52,888 nucleotides of DNA from Oscillospiraceae bacterium (GTDB lineage: Bacteria; Bacillota; Clostridia; Oscillospirales; CAG-272): the NCBI GenBank assembly GCA_015065385.1, contig SVQK01000014.1, positions 1 to 52,888 on the forward strand. The letters are read 5' to 3'. Below are positions 17,443-25,583 of this stretch, piece by piece. The notes under the pieces were generated by a model, which was given only the letters and a program-made list of their open reading frames with translations, made no database searches and was not told the DNA's origin. The first letter of the stretch is position 1. Each line of letters starts with the position of its first letter. A program made the translations under genes and the position numbers.

Positions 17443-17841
17443 TCATCCTTTGTATGCAGTGCCGGTGAACAGGGCGATTTTCCGGTCCGTGTCGTCGGTG
17501 ACGAGGACCTGATAGACGCAGGTCGTCCTTCCGTCCTTGACGCAGGAAGAGCGGGCGATGAGACGGGAGCCTTTGACTGCGCTCAGAAACTGGATGCTCA
17601 CGTCCACGGCGACCGTTCCCATGTGCACGTTGTTGGTGGAGACGGCCAGCGCGAGATCCGCCAGCGTGAAGATCGCCCCGCCCATCACGCCGCCGAGCGC
17701 GTTCCGGTGATTTTCGGTCAGAGTCAGGCTGCACACGCATCCGTCCTCGGTCAGCTCGTCCACGGTCATGCCGTTGACGGTGGCGAACCGGTCGTTTTTG
17801 AAGTACTCACGCGCTTCTTCCACGGTGGCAAAGTTTTTCAT
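17443..17841 (-). CDS. PaaI-type hotdog thioesterase
   Basis: 132 residues of a single hotdog fold. HRNALGGVMGGAIFTLADLA is the family signature: His-Asn near the active site, then Gly-Gly and an acidic residue on the central helix. It likely hydrolyses a small aryl- or acyl-CoA. AAAGGAA precedes the start. It follows the uroporphyrinogen-decarboxylase-like gene by 27 bp and is the last gene of that unit. Confidence 0.88.
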   Translation of the reverse strand: MKNFATVEEAREYFKNDRFATVNGMTVDELTEDGCVCSLTLTENHRNALGGVMGGAIFTLADLALAVSTNNVHMGTVAVDVSIQFLSAVKGSRLIARSSCVKDGRTTCVYQVLVTDDTDRKIALFTGTAYKG

Positions 17842-17868
17842 CGATCCGTTCCTTTCAGGATTCTCCCG

Positions 17869-19113
17869 TCAGGCTTCCCCGTAATACTCGTCGAGGACGG
17901 AGGAAGCGGCCTCCGCCCATTCGATGAGGTTTTCGGGCCGGTAGCCGACGGTGCTGATGTCTTTGAGGGTGATATCGCAGGGCGTCCCGTATTTCAGACA
18001 GGCTTTGACGGTCTTTTCGATGTCGCCGCGGATCTGGTCGGGATCGGTGCGGATGGCGACGTGGGCGGGATTCGGCTTGCGGGAGAGCACATAGTCCCCC
18101 CCGAGCTCTTCCGCCGTCCTCTCCACGTCGGACCACGGCGAACACCCCACCTTGCGCAGATTCGGATACTGCTTCAGCTTGCCGATCCGGTCGGACAGCG
18201 GCTCGCAGCAGCCGTAATAGGTAAAGGCGCACCGTTTGGCGAGGGGGATCGAGTATTGCAGATCGAACTCGTCGTGCGCGTCCGGCGACACCGTGGAAAA
18301 CATCTGCGCCATCGTGCGGAACCAGATATCGCGGCTCGTGTAATGCGCGGGATCGGGCTTGTGGGGCAGGGTGACGGCGTTCGGCGTGCAGTGAAGAGCG
18401 AGCGCGTTCGGGTCGTACAGTCCGAGCGCGTCCATCTGATCCATCTCGGACGCCATGCCCTGCGTGAACAGCTTCATGATCTTATGCAGGTATTCGGGCC
18501 GCTCGACCATATCGATGAGGATCGGCTCGACGCCCCGCAGCGTTGCAATGCGGTCCCACGGCGAATAGTAGATCCCGTGCCCGCGCAGAACGACCGGGAT
18601 GATGTCCCCGACGAGCTCTTCCACATGCGCGACGTTCTTTTTGTCCGCCTCGGGGTACGCCGTGATGACGGGATCGTGGTATGCCTCGAGCGCGCTCTCG
18701 TCCGCTAAAACGTCCTCGTAGTGATGGGACACGATGTTGTTCCTCCGATCCACCGCAAGCCGCTCTTCCTTGATCGCAAAGCCGTTGCCCGTGTTCGACA
18801 TGGATTTCCCAACGGCCCAGACGGGCTCGATGTAGTTGTCGCATTTGAAGTGCTTCTCGCGGAATAGCTGGACCCGCAGGCCCCACTCCATCCCCCGCAG
18901 CTCCGCGTCCTCGCAGACGCAGTCGAGCTCGTGGTCGAGATTCATCTCATGCCACGGGATCTCCTCCATAATGAGCGGAGGGCGGACGATTTTCAGGTCG
19001 TTGCTGTCCAGAAACCGCTGTCTCATCCGGACGTGTTTGTCCGACACGGCGATTTCCATGTATCGTTTTGTGAGCTCCCGGACGACGCCGAGGTCTTTTT
19101 TTCGGCTGTTCAT
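17869..19113 (-). CDS. Uroporphyrinogen-decarboxylase/MtaA-like protein B
   Basis: 414 residues. It is weakly but recognisably of the URO-D/MtaA (methylcobamide:CoM methyltransferase-like) TIM-barrel superfamily: YYGCCEPLSDRIGKLKQ followed by KVGCSPWSD is the strand-and-turn segment common in these proteins, and the C-terminal GYRPENLIEWAE fits the last helix. Such proteins in Clostridia usually accompany corrinoid methyltransferases, but no corrinoid protein is seen here, so substrate and cofactor are open. AGGGGGTT precedes the start. It lies downstream of a second superfamily member at 19343-20308, with a broken solute-binding-protein fragment between. Confidence 0.65.
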   Translation of the reverse strand: MNSRKKDLGVVRELTKRYMEIAVSDKHVRMRQRFLDSNDLKIVRPPLIMEEIPWHEMNLDHELDCVCEDAELRGMEWGLRVQLFREKHFKCDNYIEPVWAVGKSMSNTGNGFAIKEERLAVDRRNNIVSHHYEDVLADESALEAYHDPVITAYPEADKKNVAHVEELVGDIIPVVLRGHGIYYSPWDRIATLRGVEPILIDMVERPEYLHKIMKLFTQGMASEMDQMDALGLYDPNALALHCTPNAVTLPHKPDPAHYTSRDIWFRTMAQMFSTVSPDAHDEFDLQYSIPLAKRCAFTYYGCCEPLSDRIGKLKQYPNLRKVGCSPWSDVERTAEELGGDYVLSRKPNPAHVAIRTDPDQIRGDIEKTVKACLKYGTPCDITLKDISTVGYRPENLIEWAEAASSVLDEYYGEA

Positions 19114-19334
19114 TCCAACCCCCTAAATAATGCAAGCTCGTTTGCAAGCTCTGTCCGCGCCTTCGTTTCGATTTTCGCCCATGTGGAAGCGAAGTTGGTG
19201 GATTTCGCGGAGTAGAGCGTGCTGATGATATTCCCCGCGCCGCCCCAGTCCGACATGAAGCCGAGATCGTACGCGCGTGACGCCAGGATGATATCCAGCC
19301 CCCGTTCGCGTCCCGGGTTCTGCGGTTCACCCAA
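19110..19334 (-). pseudogene. C-terminal remnant of an extracellular solute-binding protein
   Basis: The readable frame (74 codons) contains LDIILASRAYDLGFMSDW and ends in a Leu/Ala-rich helix. It resembles the C-terminal region of the two intact solute-binding lipoproteins of this window, which carry MLDIIINNRIFDP and MLELIFANRNLDLAL at the equivalent place. The upstream residues TRD, typical of this region (ARD-ESGEML in the intact copies), sit in a different frame, so a frameshift or deletion has occurred. No signal peptide, start or N-terminal domain remains. The end overlaps the start codon of the next gene. Confidence 0.7.
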
Positions 19335-19342
19335 AGACCCCC

Positions 19343-20308
19343 TCAGCCCTTGTAATGCCGGTACTTTTCCACGGCATCGAGGACCGCGGCCATGTTTTCG
19401 AGCGGGATCTCGTAATTCAGCTCTACGTTCAGCCCGAGCGCGCCTTCCTTGAGATACAGTCCTTCCACCGCCGCCCCGATGTGGTCGAAGATCTGCGAGC
19501 GGGTGGCGACCGGGAAGAGCTGGCGGTCCAGATCGAGGTTGATCGGGATGATCTGCTCGCGGCGGCAGACGCGGATCAGATTTTCAAGGCCGTTCGCGCG
19601 GAACTGCGGATTGATCATGTCCACGCCGCAGTCCACCAGATCCGGCATGATCTCCCAGATGCAGCCGTCCGTGTGCATGTAGATGATCTGCGAGGGCTTA
19701 TAGGCCTTGACGATGCCGTAGAGCTTGCGGAAACAGGGCTTCATGTACTTCCGCCAGCGCTCGGCTCCGATGGCCAGCCCCTTCTGCATCCCGAGGTCGT
19801 CCCCGAAATAAACAATGTCTCCCATGCGGGGCAGGACAGCCGCGACCTGATAGAGGTTGTATTCCAGCACCTTGTCGATGAGGGTTTGAATGGTCTCTCC
19901 CTCCTCGGCGAACCAGACCATGGCGTTCTCGAATCCGCACAGGTCCAGCAGCCGCAGATACATGAAGCCGTGCGGAAGGCGTCCGTCGCGGCAGTCGGGG
20001 ATCTTCAGCGCCGCCACGTCGTCCTCGTCCTTCACCGGATGACCCACGACGATGGCCTCGTTCCCGGCGTGCTCGTTGTGCCATTCGCAGCCCCATTCGT
20101 CGATGTAGATCCCCTTTCGGTAGCTCGGCGAAAGGTGCTCCCCGATGTGTTCGTAATCGACCTTGTTCCCGCCGAAGAACTGCGGATACTGGTCGATCAG
20201 ACGCTGCAGCTCCGCGCCGTATTTGATCCACGCGGCGGGGAGGATGCTGATGCCGACCGGAATGGTCTCGGGGGACTGCATGCGGATTGCTTCTATCAGA
20301 TTTGACAT
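19343..20308 (-). CDS. Uroporphyrinogen-decarboxylase/MtaA-like protein A
   Basis: 321 residues with the URO-D/MtaA-type TIM-barrel pattern: PVGISILPAAW near the N terminus, VYFGDDLGMQKGLAIG (the family's D-D-G segment), then YMHTDGCIWEIMPDLVDCGVDMINPQ, matching HSDG/CG---P with the metal-site His and Cys region. It would be a cobamide-dependent methyltransferase or related decarboxylase-fold enzyme. The start at 20308 is chosen because the longer frame starts inside the promoter at 20388-20416. It lacks a strong ribosome binding site. It is the first gene of a unit with the solute-binding remnant, protein B and the thioesterase. Confidence 0.7.
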   Translation of the reverse strand: MSNLIEAIRMQSPETIPVGISILPAAWIKYGAELQRLIDQYPQFFGGNKVDYEHIGEHLSPSYRKGIYIDEWGCEWHNEHAGNEAIVVGHPVKDEDDVAALKIPDCRDGRLPHGFMYLRLLDLCGFENAMVWFAEEGETIQTLIDKVLEYNLYQVAAVLPRMGDIVYFGDDLGMQKGLAIGAERWRKYMKPCFRKLYGIVKAYKPSQIIYMHTDGCIWEIMPDLVDCGVDMINPQFRANGLENLIRVCRREQIIPINLDLDRQLFPVATRSQIFDHIGAAVEGLYLKEGALGLNVELNYEIPLENMAAVLDAVEKYRHYKG

Positions 20309-20387
20309 GGCTCTGCCCGTGCCGGTGCGGCTCCGGCGGAAAAACAGTCGGACGGGAGCCGCGGTTTGTCCCGTCTCTTTTGGAATC

Positions 20388-20416
20388 AGTATAGCACATT
20401 CCCAAAGATTTATCAA
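20388..20416 (-). promoter_or_regulatory. Promoter of the uroporphyrinogen-decarboxylase-like unit
   Basis: Minus strand: -35 TTGATA (20411-20416), 17-bp spacer, -10 TATACT (20388-20393). It overlaps the longer reading frame and so argues for the start at 20308. Confidence 0.8.
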
Positions 20417-20439
20417 GAATGAAACGGAATTGGAGGCGC

Positions 20440-20470
20440 AAAAAAACGCCGATCCGCGAAGAACCGGCGT
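20440..20470 (-). terminator. Terminator of the RelB-like fusion gene
   Basis: On the minus strand ACGCCG and CGGCGT pair around a short loop and are followed by at least six T residues. Confidence 0.85.
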
Positions 20471-20505
20471 CCTGTATTGCGCGATTTGGGAAAGTCAGGG
20501 AACGA

Positions 20506-21219
20506 TTACCACTTGACGAGCTTGTCCTTGTAGCCGTCCACCTTGATGCCGCTGAAAATGCCGTGACCGGCGGAAACGAACTCCATGCCCTCGGCCTTGA
20601 GCTTCTCTTCCTGAACGGACTGTTCGATCATCTTGTCGCCGCGAACCGCGCCGCGTTCGCCGACGATGCGCCAGTAGGGGATCTCCGTACCGTCGTTCGC
20701 CGCAGCGGGCCATCTGATGTTCTGGGGACGGGTCACTTCCGTGCCGCATTCCGCGGTGAGCTTGGCCTCCATGTCGGACCAGCGGGAGAGAGAACCGGCG
20801 GGAACCTGGCAGATGGTGTCGATGAAGAGCTGGGCGACGGCTTTGCGGCCGTTTCTCGTGTCATAGTCGATCACAATCTTCGGAGCCTTGGGCTCTTCGA
20901 CGGGAGCCTCCTCCACGGTGGGAGCGGCTTCTTCCTCAACAGCTTCCGCAGCGGGAGCCTCTTCGACGGGAGCTTCCTCCGCGGGAGTCTCTTCCACGGG
21001 AGCTTCTTCGGGCTCTTCCGCGCAGGCGCAGGGTTCTTCCTCGCTCTTACAGCAGCAGGGAGCGGCGGGCAGCTTGGTGGAGATCGGGAGACCGTTTTCC
21101 CGAACGATGGATTTCAGATACATGCGGATCGCGGTGGGGGTGTCCAGTCCCAGCTCGTCCAAAACGGCGGCAACGTTGTTCTTCAGAGCTTCTTCCACTT
21201 TGACAGTGATAATGGCCAT
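20506..21219 (-). CDS. RelB/DinJ-like ribbon-helix-helix domain fused to alkyltransferase-like domain
   Basis: 237 residues in three parts. Residues 1-48 look like a RelB/DinJ antitoxin ribbon-helix-helix domain (ELGLDTPTAIRMYLKSIVRENGLP). Residues 50-112 are a low-complexity acidic linker with repeated EEAPVEE units and a Cys cluster (PCCCKSEEEPCAC). Residues 115-237 resemble the DNA-binding domain of O6-alkylguanine transferase or ATL proteins: TICQVPAGSLSRWSDME, then IPYWRIVGERGAVRG and KLKAEGMEF. Where transferases have PCHR this has PYWR, so the alkyl-acceptor Cys is absent and the domain would bind damage rather than repair it. It is not a classical antitoxin: no toxin gene is adjacent. 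Perfect promoter upstream, terminator downstream: a monocistronic gene. Confidence 0.75.
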   Translation of the reverse strand: MAIITVKVEEALKNNVAAVLDELGLDTPTAIRMYLKSIVRENGLPISTKLPAAPCCCKSEEEPCACAEEPEEAPVEETPAEEAPVEEAPAAEAVEEEAAPTVEEAPVEEPKAPKIVIDYDTRNGRKAVAQLFIDTICQVPAGSLSRWSDMEAKLTAECGTEVTRPQNIRWPAAANDGTEIPYWRIVGERGAVRGDKMIEQSVQEEKLKAEGMEFVSAGHGIFSGIKVDGYKDKLVKW

Positions 21220-21252
21220 TTATTTTTCCTCCAATTGGCAGATTCCATTATC

Positions 21253-21281
21253 ATTATAGTCCATGGTCATGCGTTTGTCAA
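21253..21281 (-). promoter_or_regulatory. Consensus promoter of the RelB-like fusion gene
   Basis: Minus strand: TTGACA (21276-21281), 17-bp spacer, TATAAT (21253-21258). A GGAGG ribosome binding site follows. Confidence 0.92.
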
Positions 21282-21572
21282 GCCTTATTGCACAAATAAT
21301 AAGAAAAATTCACTATTCGCAAAACACTGTCCGTTCATTCGTCGTCAATATCTGACCGGGCAGAGGCTTTTTGCCCTGAAAAACGGCGCGTTTGGGGATG
21401 AATTGAACCGGTTCACGGTAAATCCGGATAAAACGGCGGAATCCTGCCAATCCGCTGTCCTTTCCCTTCCGACCGACGGAAAAAGAAGGCGTTCATCTTC
21501 GTGATTCGGATCCGGACTTTTGGGATACAGCCGGGTGTTTTTTTGCAAGAAGCGGACTTTTCCCGACACAGA

Positions 21573-21601
21573 TTGACTTTTCCCCAAAAGAAGGATATAA
21601 T
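21573..21601 (+). promoter_or_regulatory. Promoter of the MscS gene
   Basis: TTGACT (21573-21578), 17-bp spacer, TATAAT (21596-21601). The remainder of the 21282-21572 stretch shows no gene; I see only short hairpins there. Confidence 0.87.
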
Positions 21602-21658
21602 GGAGATAGGAAAAAAGAACGCAAGGCGCGACGTCTGCGCCTCTCTCAGGAGGAGTCC

Positions 21659-22453
21659 ATGGACTTTGAAACGATCGTATCCTGGCTGATCCCGGCGGGT
21701 TTGAACCTGTTCCGGGGACTTCTGGTCCTCGCGGTCGGGCTGATTCTGACCCGCTGGATCACAAAGCTCGTTGAAAAGAGAACGTCCCTCTCCCGGCTCG
21801 ACCCGACGCTGCGGGGATTTCTCAAGAATCTCCTGAAGCTGATTCTCTATGTGGCGGTCATTCTGACGGCGGCGAACGTCCTCGGCATTCCGCTGACCTC
21901 CTTCCTCACGATCTTCGCGTCGGCGGGCGTGGCGGTGAGTCTGGCAATGCAGGGCGCGCTCGGCAATCTGGTGGGCGGGCTGTCGCTCATGCTGCTGAAA
22001 ACCGTCAAGGAGGGCGAATTCATCAAGATCGGCGACTACGAGGGCACGGTCAAGTCGGTCGGCGCGTTTTACACCGATCTCGTCACCTTCGACAACCGGC
22101 GCATCAGTCTGCCGAACAGCACGCTCACCAACACCCCGGTCGTGAACTATACGCGGGAGGGAACGCGCCGGGTGGACGTCACCTATTCCGTCAGCTACGC
22201 GAGCGACACGGACAAGGTCTGCCGCGTCCTCGAAGAGATGGTTTCGGCCAACACCTCCGTTCTGAACGATCCCGCGCCGTCCGTCGTGCTCCAGAAATGC
22301 GCCGACAGCAGCGTCGATTTCACGGTCCGCGCGTGGGTGAAATCCTCGGATTACTGGGACGTCTACTACTACATGACCAAAACCGGACGGCGCGCGCTGG
22401 ATGAAGCCGGGATCGAGATCCCGTTCCCGCAGATGGACGTGCATATCAGGTAA
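21659..22453 (+). CDS. Small-conductance mechanosensitive channel (MscS family)
   Basis: 264 residues. It has three membrane segments, with the pore helix at about residues 95-120 (ASAGVAVSLAMQGALGNLVGGL), the Ala/Gly-packed TM3 of MscS. The beta domain follows (EGEFIKIGDYEGTVKSVGAFYTDL, then RRISLPNSTLTNTPVVNYTREG), and a short C-terminal alpha/beta domain. It acts as an osmotic release valve in the cytoplasmic membrane. AGGAGGAG lies just before the ATG. Confidence 0.95.
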   Translation: MDFETIVSWLIPAGLNLFRGLLVLAVGLILTRWITKLVEKRTSLSRLDPTLRGFLKNLLKLILYVAVILTAANVLGIPLTSFLTIFASAGVAVSLAMQGALGNLVGGLSLMLLKTVKEGEFIKIGDYEGTVKSVGAFYTDLVTFDNRRISLPNSTLTNTPVVNYTREGTRRVDVTYSVSYASDTDKVCRVLEEMVSANTSVLNDPAPSVVLQKCADSSVDFTVRAWVKSSDYWDVYYYMTKTGRRALDEAGIEIPFPQMDVHIR

Positions 22454-22470
22454 ATCGAACCGCAGAAAAA

Positions 22471-22526
22471 GGCCGGCGGACTGCCGTTCGGAAGGAAGCG
22501 TCCCTCCGGATGACCGTCCGCCGGTC
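22471..22526 (+). terminator. Hairpin after the MscS gene
   Basis: GGCCGGCGGAC pairs with GTCCGCCGGTC and encloses a second stem. The T tract is poor (TGCGTATTTG), so it may be an mRNA-end stabiliser rather than an efficient terminator. Confidence 0.5.
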
Positions 22527-22542
22527 TGCGTATTTGATACTA

Positions 22543-22799
22543 TTCTCAGCCAAAAAAGCTAAACTATATGGGTTTAGATCGCTCCATGTAGGAGGCGAAC
22601 GGCCTCTGCCGTGAGCTCGCGTACGATAACTCTGATAAGGTTGGATAGCTATATTGGTGTGCTGAAGCCTCAGCTTCACTTGATTGGTATAGCCTATCCA
22701 TTATCTCCTCCCCCATGAAGTTCTTTGCCAGGCTTTCTCCGAAAGAAAGCCGCGTTTCCCTTTTAGCTTGAGATTAGTATGATTTACCTGCTCGGCTAC
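22543..22799. other. AT-richer intergenic block with a chain of hairpins
   Basis: No gene is convincing here. At least five hairpins follow each other: CTAAAC/GTTTAG (22559-22577), CGCTCC/GGAGGCG (about 22580-22597), ACGGC-CTCT-GCCGT (about 22598-22612), a long hairpin with GGATAGCTATA (22643-22653) against TATAG-C-CTATCC (22688-22699) enclosing TGAAGC-CTCA-GCTTCA, and GGCTTTC/GAAAGCC (about 22731-22751). Base composition differs from the flanking genes. It could be a structured RNA or a degenerate palindromic element. Strand is unknown. Confidence 0.5.
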
Positions 22800-22800
22800 A

Positions 22801-25359
22801 TCAGCCCATGGCGATCCGGATATCCGTGAGGATGGCGGAGCCGTCCATGCCGCTCTCGACGATGCCGTAGGTGTGGGTCTCTCCCGCGGCGTCCTTGTAG
22901 GAGAAGCCGTAGGTCGGAAAGATCTCCCCGAAGGTCATGGTCAGGAGCAGGGGTTTTTCCGGCGTGAAGGATGCCAGACGGTAGAGCTCCGTCCCCGAGA
23001 AGACCGGCTCTCCCTCGGTCTCAGCGTCTTCGTATTTCAGGGAGTACAGGCTGAAATTGCTCACCTTGACGTACGGCTCGAGCAGCACATCGACCGCGTA
23101 TTCCCCTCTGTCCGGCGCGAAGGTCTCGTGCGCGGGAAGATCGGAGGACTTCCCGTCCACCTTTCTCACGCCGATGAGGCTCCCTCTGCGGAACCGTTCC
23201 GCGCCGCCTCCGATGCAAAGGGTCAGCGTATCGCCCTCGGAGGTCACGGATCCGTCGCCGCCCACGAGAGTGCCGTCCGACAGAATCAGTTCGTACCGCC
23301 CGCCGCTCGCCCAGAGTCCGCGCTCCTTTGCCGTCCATTCCAGCGTTCCGAAGTAAGTATCTCCGCCCATGGTGAGCTCAAAGGATCCGTCCGGGTCGAT
23401 CCGGAACTCGGACGCGCCGTTTTCCGAATTCCACGCGCCGGTGTAGAGGCTAATGGGATCGGGTTCCGGCTCCGGCTCGGGTGTCGGCTCGGGGGTCGGC
23501 TCGGGGGTCGGCTCCGGCGCAGGCTCGGGCGTCGGTTCGGGAACGGCGGCGGAATCCGTCGTCTCGCCCGTTCTGACCCAAATCTCATAGTCCTTTCCGT
23601 CGCCGGGGATGCGGGAATCGCGGGCCTCCTTCATGGCGGCGTCGGTGTAGCAGGGCAGTTCTTCGAAGTACCCCGCGACAAAGGTCCAGTCGGCGGGCAG
23701 CGTGTAGGAATAATCCCCGACGCCCTCGAAATGGCAGGTGACGGTCCGGGTCTTTTGGAACATGCTTTCGAATTCGTCCCGGAACGGAACCTCCTCGCCG
23801 AGCTTCACGGTCTGGGTCATTCCCATTTCCCCAAAGTAAACGGACCGGACCAGAACGTCCTCCTGCCCGACGACCCATGTCATCGCGCTGTCCCCTTCCT
23901 CGTCGAAGTCATACTGATACCGGAAGGAAACCGCGTCCCCGTCGCTCTGGATGTCGGACGCGCTGCCCAGCATCAGGGCGTCGGTCAGGATCTGATCGTA
24001 GACGTAATGCTCGCCGTCCGCGTTCGTGTCGTAGATGAGATACGCCCCATGATCCGGAACGGACGCGTAATAGGTGTATCCCTTCCCGTCCTCGTTCAGC
24101 TCGAACTGGTCCGAATCGTAGTTGCCGGTTCCCTGACGGAAAACGGTTCCGTCCTCGTCGGTCATCTCCATATAGGAATACCGGACGATGAGGCCGTCAT
24201 GGCGGAAGAATACCGTGGAATACGCCCCGTACTCGGACTGATTCTCGAGCGTCAACGTGCCGTATTTGTTCAAAAGGTTGGTGACGCGGTTGTTTTCCCG
24301 CAGATCGTCCAGAGAGAAAGGCAGCTCCTCGAGGGATTCAGGTTCGGTCACGATGTCCGTCGGGTAGTTCGCCTCGTCCCACGCATAGACGGTCACGGTT
24401 TTTCCGCCCGGCTCGACATACATGGATTCGTCGATCGCCATGCCGGCCTCGGCGTCCGGGGAGGAGAGGATGATGCCCTCGTCCTGATAGAGGAACAGCC
24501 CCCACGCGGCGGGGAATTCCAGATTTTCGACCCGCTCGCCCTCTTCCGTCACGATATTGATCGATACGGTCCGGGTGTCGTCCCAGGCAGTCATGACGTC
24601 CCTGCCCACCTGCTCGCCGTCGTATTCCACGGAGAACGAGCCGTAATGCTCTTCGCCGTCGAGGCTGTACTCCCAGCCGAACGAAAGGATATCGAGCGTC
24701 CCCTTGTCCACCGTGACGGTGTTCTCACAGGGGAATTCGCCGCCGCCCTCGTCCACAAGGATCTCCGGTATGACGACCGTCACACTGTTCTCATCCTCGG
24801 ACAGCACGAGGATATCCCCGGCCGCCTCCACGGGAAGGTAATCGGTGAGCACATACTCCCCTTCCCCGCCGTAGGCCACCTCACTCGCGCTCACCCAGTG
24901 CGAGCAGGTCGTCGTTTGGCTGTCGGGATAGATGGGGGTGCCGCGGTAGTAACCGTAGAGGCTGTCGTACTCCCCGTCTTCATAGACCTCTTTCGACTCG
25001 TCGAAATACACAAGGTCGCCGTCCCGCATCCAGAGGCATTCGACCTCGCTCCCCCCGTCGTATTCCCGGCGCACGGTCACGCAGTCGTGGCGGCTCAGGA
25101 GCGAGGAAATCAGGTTTTGCTGCGTCAGAAGATCCAGATCGAAATTGGCAATCCGGTTTTCGTCCGGACCGGGATCGGGCGAAAGAGGCTCCGGATCCTG
25201 TCCGGGATCGGGCGCTTCCGTCTCGGGCGCGTTCCAGGAAGGATCGGTCTCCGTGCCGTCCGCACCGTCGATCCGCTGGATCTTCACGCAGGAGGAGAGC
25301 AGTACCGCCGCGAGGAGGACCGCTATCAGGGATTTGATGTTCTTGCGTTTGTCAGCCAT
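22801..25359 (-). CDS. Large lipoprotein with duplicated domain and Pro-Glu linker
   Basis: 852 residues. The N terminus is a lipoprotein signal (AVLLAAVLLSSC). Two homologous units of about 270 residues follow, beginning near residue 71 (FDLDLLTQQNLISSLL) and near 345 (FSLDDLRENNRVTNLL), each continuing into a beta-rich part. Next is a long PEPTPEPAPEP linker (about residues 605-635) and a C-terminal beta domain that starts with YTGAWNSENGASEFRIDPDG, like short glycan-binding or lipocalin-like modules. I do not recognise the family. The start at 25359 is taken rather than the ATG two codons upstream because GGAGA ends six bases before it. It is anchored to the outer side of the membrane. Confidence 0.7.
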   Translation of the reverse strand: MADKRKNIKSLIAVLLAAVLLSSCVKIQRIDGADGTETDPSWNAPETEAPDPGQDPEPLSPDPGPDENRIANFDLDLLTQQNLISSLLSRHDCVTVRREYDGGSEVECLWMRDGDLVYFDESKEVYEDGEYDSLYGYYRGTPIYPDSQTTTCSHWVSASEVAYGGEGEYVLTDYLPVEAAGDILVLSEDENSVTVVIPEILVDEGGGEFPCENTVTVDKGTLDILSFGWEYSLDGEEHYGSFSVEYDGEQVGRDVMTAWDDTRTVSINIVTEEGERVENLEFPAAWGLFLYQDEGIILSSPDAEAGMAIDESMYVEPGGKTVTVYAWDEANYPTDIVTEPESLEELPFSLDDLRENNRVTNLLNKYGTLTLENQSEYGAYSTVFFRHDGLIVRYSYMEMTDEDGTVFRQGTGNYDSDQFELNEDGKGYTYYASVPDHGAYLIYDTNADGEHYVYDQILTDALMLGSASDIQSDGDAVSFRYQYDFDEEGDSAMTWVVGQEDVLVRSVYFGEMGMTQTVKLGEEVPFRDEFESMFQKTRTVTCHFEGVGDYSYTLPADWTFVAGYFEELPCYTDAAMKEARDSRIPGDGKDYEIWVRTGETTDSAAVPEPTPEPAPEPTPEPTPEPTPEPEPEPDPISLYTGAWNSENGASEFRIDPDGSFELTMGGDTYFGTLEWTAKERGLWASGGRYELILSDGTLVGGDGSVTSEGDTLTLCIGGGAERFRRGSLIGVRKVDGKSSDLPAHETFAPDRGEYAVDVLLEPYVKVSNFSLYSLKYEDAETEGEPVFSGTELYRLASFTPEKPLLLTMTFGEIFPTYGFSYKDAAGETHTYGIVESGMDGSAILTDIRIAMG

Positions 25360-25407
25360 GGTCATTCTCCGTTTCTCTTTCAGTTTCCGCCGTCGTTCTC
25401 TGTCCGT

Positions 25408-25436
25408 ATTATACTATGCCGCGCCGGGCTTGTCAA
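25408..25436 (-). promoter_or_regulatory. Consensus promoter of the large lipoprotein gene
   Basis: Minus strand: TTGACA (25431-25436), 17-bp spacer, TATAAT (25408-25413). Confidence 0.92.
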
Positions 25437-25515
25437 CGGAGATTTGCAGGCTGTTGATTCAATTGCGCCTCAAAATCCCGGAGAGCGGGATCCCGGGGGA
25501 ATTCTTCTTTCCCGC

Positions 25516-25544
25516 TTGACTTCCCCGTCAGTCTCCGGTATAAT
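25516..25544 (+). promoter_or_regulatory. Promoter of the lysozyme-like/PHP gene pair
   Basis: TTGACT (25516-25521), 17-bp spacer, TATAAT (25539-25544). Confidence 0.87.
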
Positions 25545-25583
25545 ACCGAAAAAGGCTCTTCGATCCGGAAAGGCGGTGATCCC

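Noticed and set aside
20506..21219. A classical RelE/RelB toxin-antitoxin system
   Set aside because: No toxin-sized gene lies upstream or downstream. The antitoxin-like part is only the N-terminal ~48 residues of a fusion protein.
21282..21572. A possible small gene or leader between the fusion gene and mscS
   Set aside because: Short frames lack ribosome binding sites and the region is AT-rich noncoding; a short hairpin with GGGCA/TGCCC is all I see.
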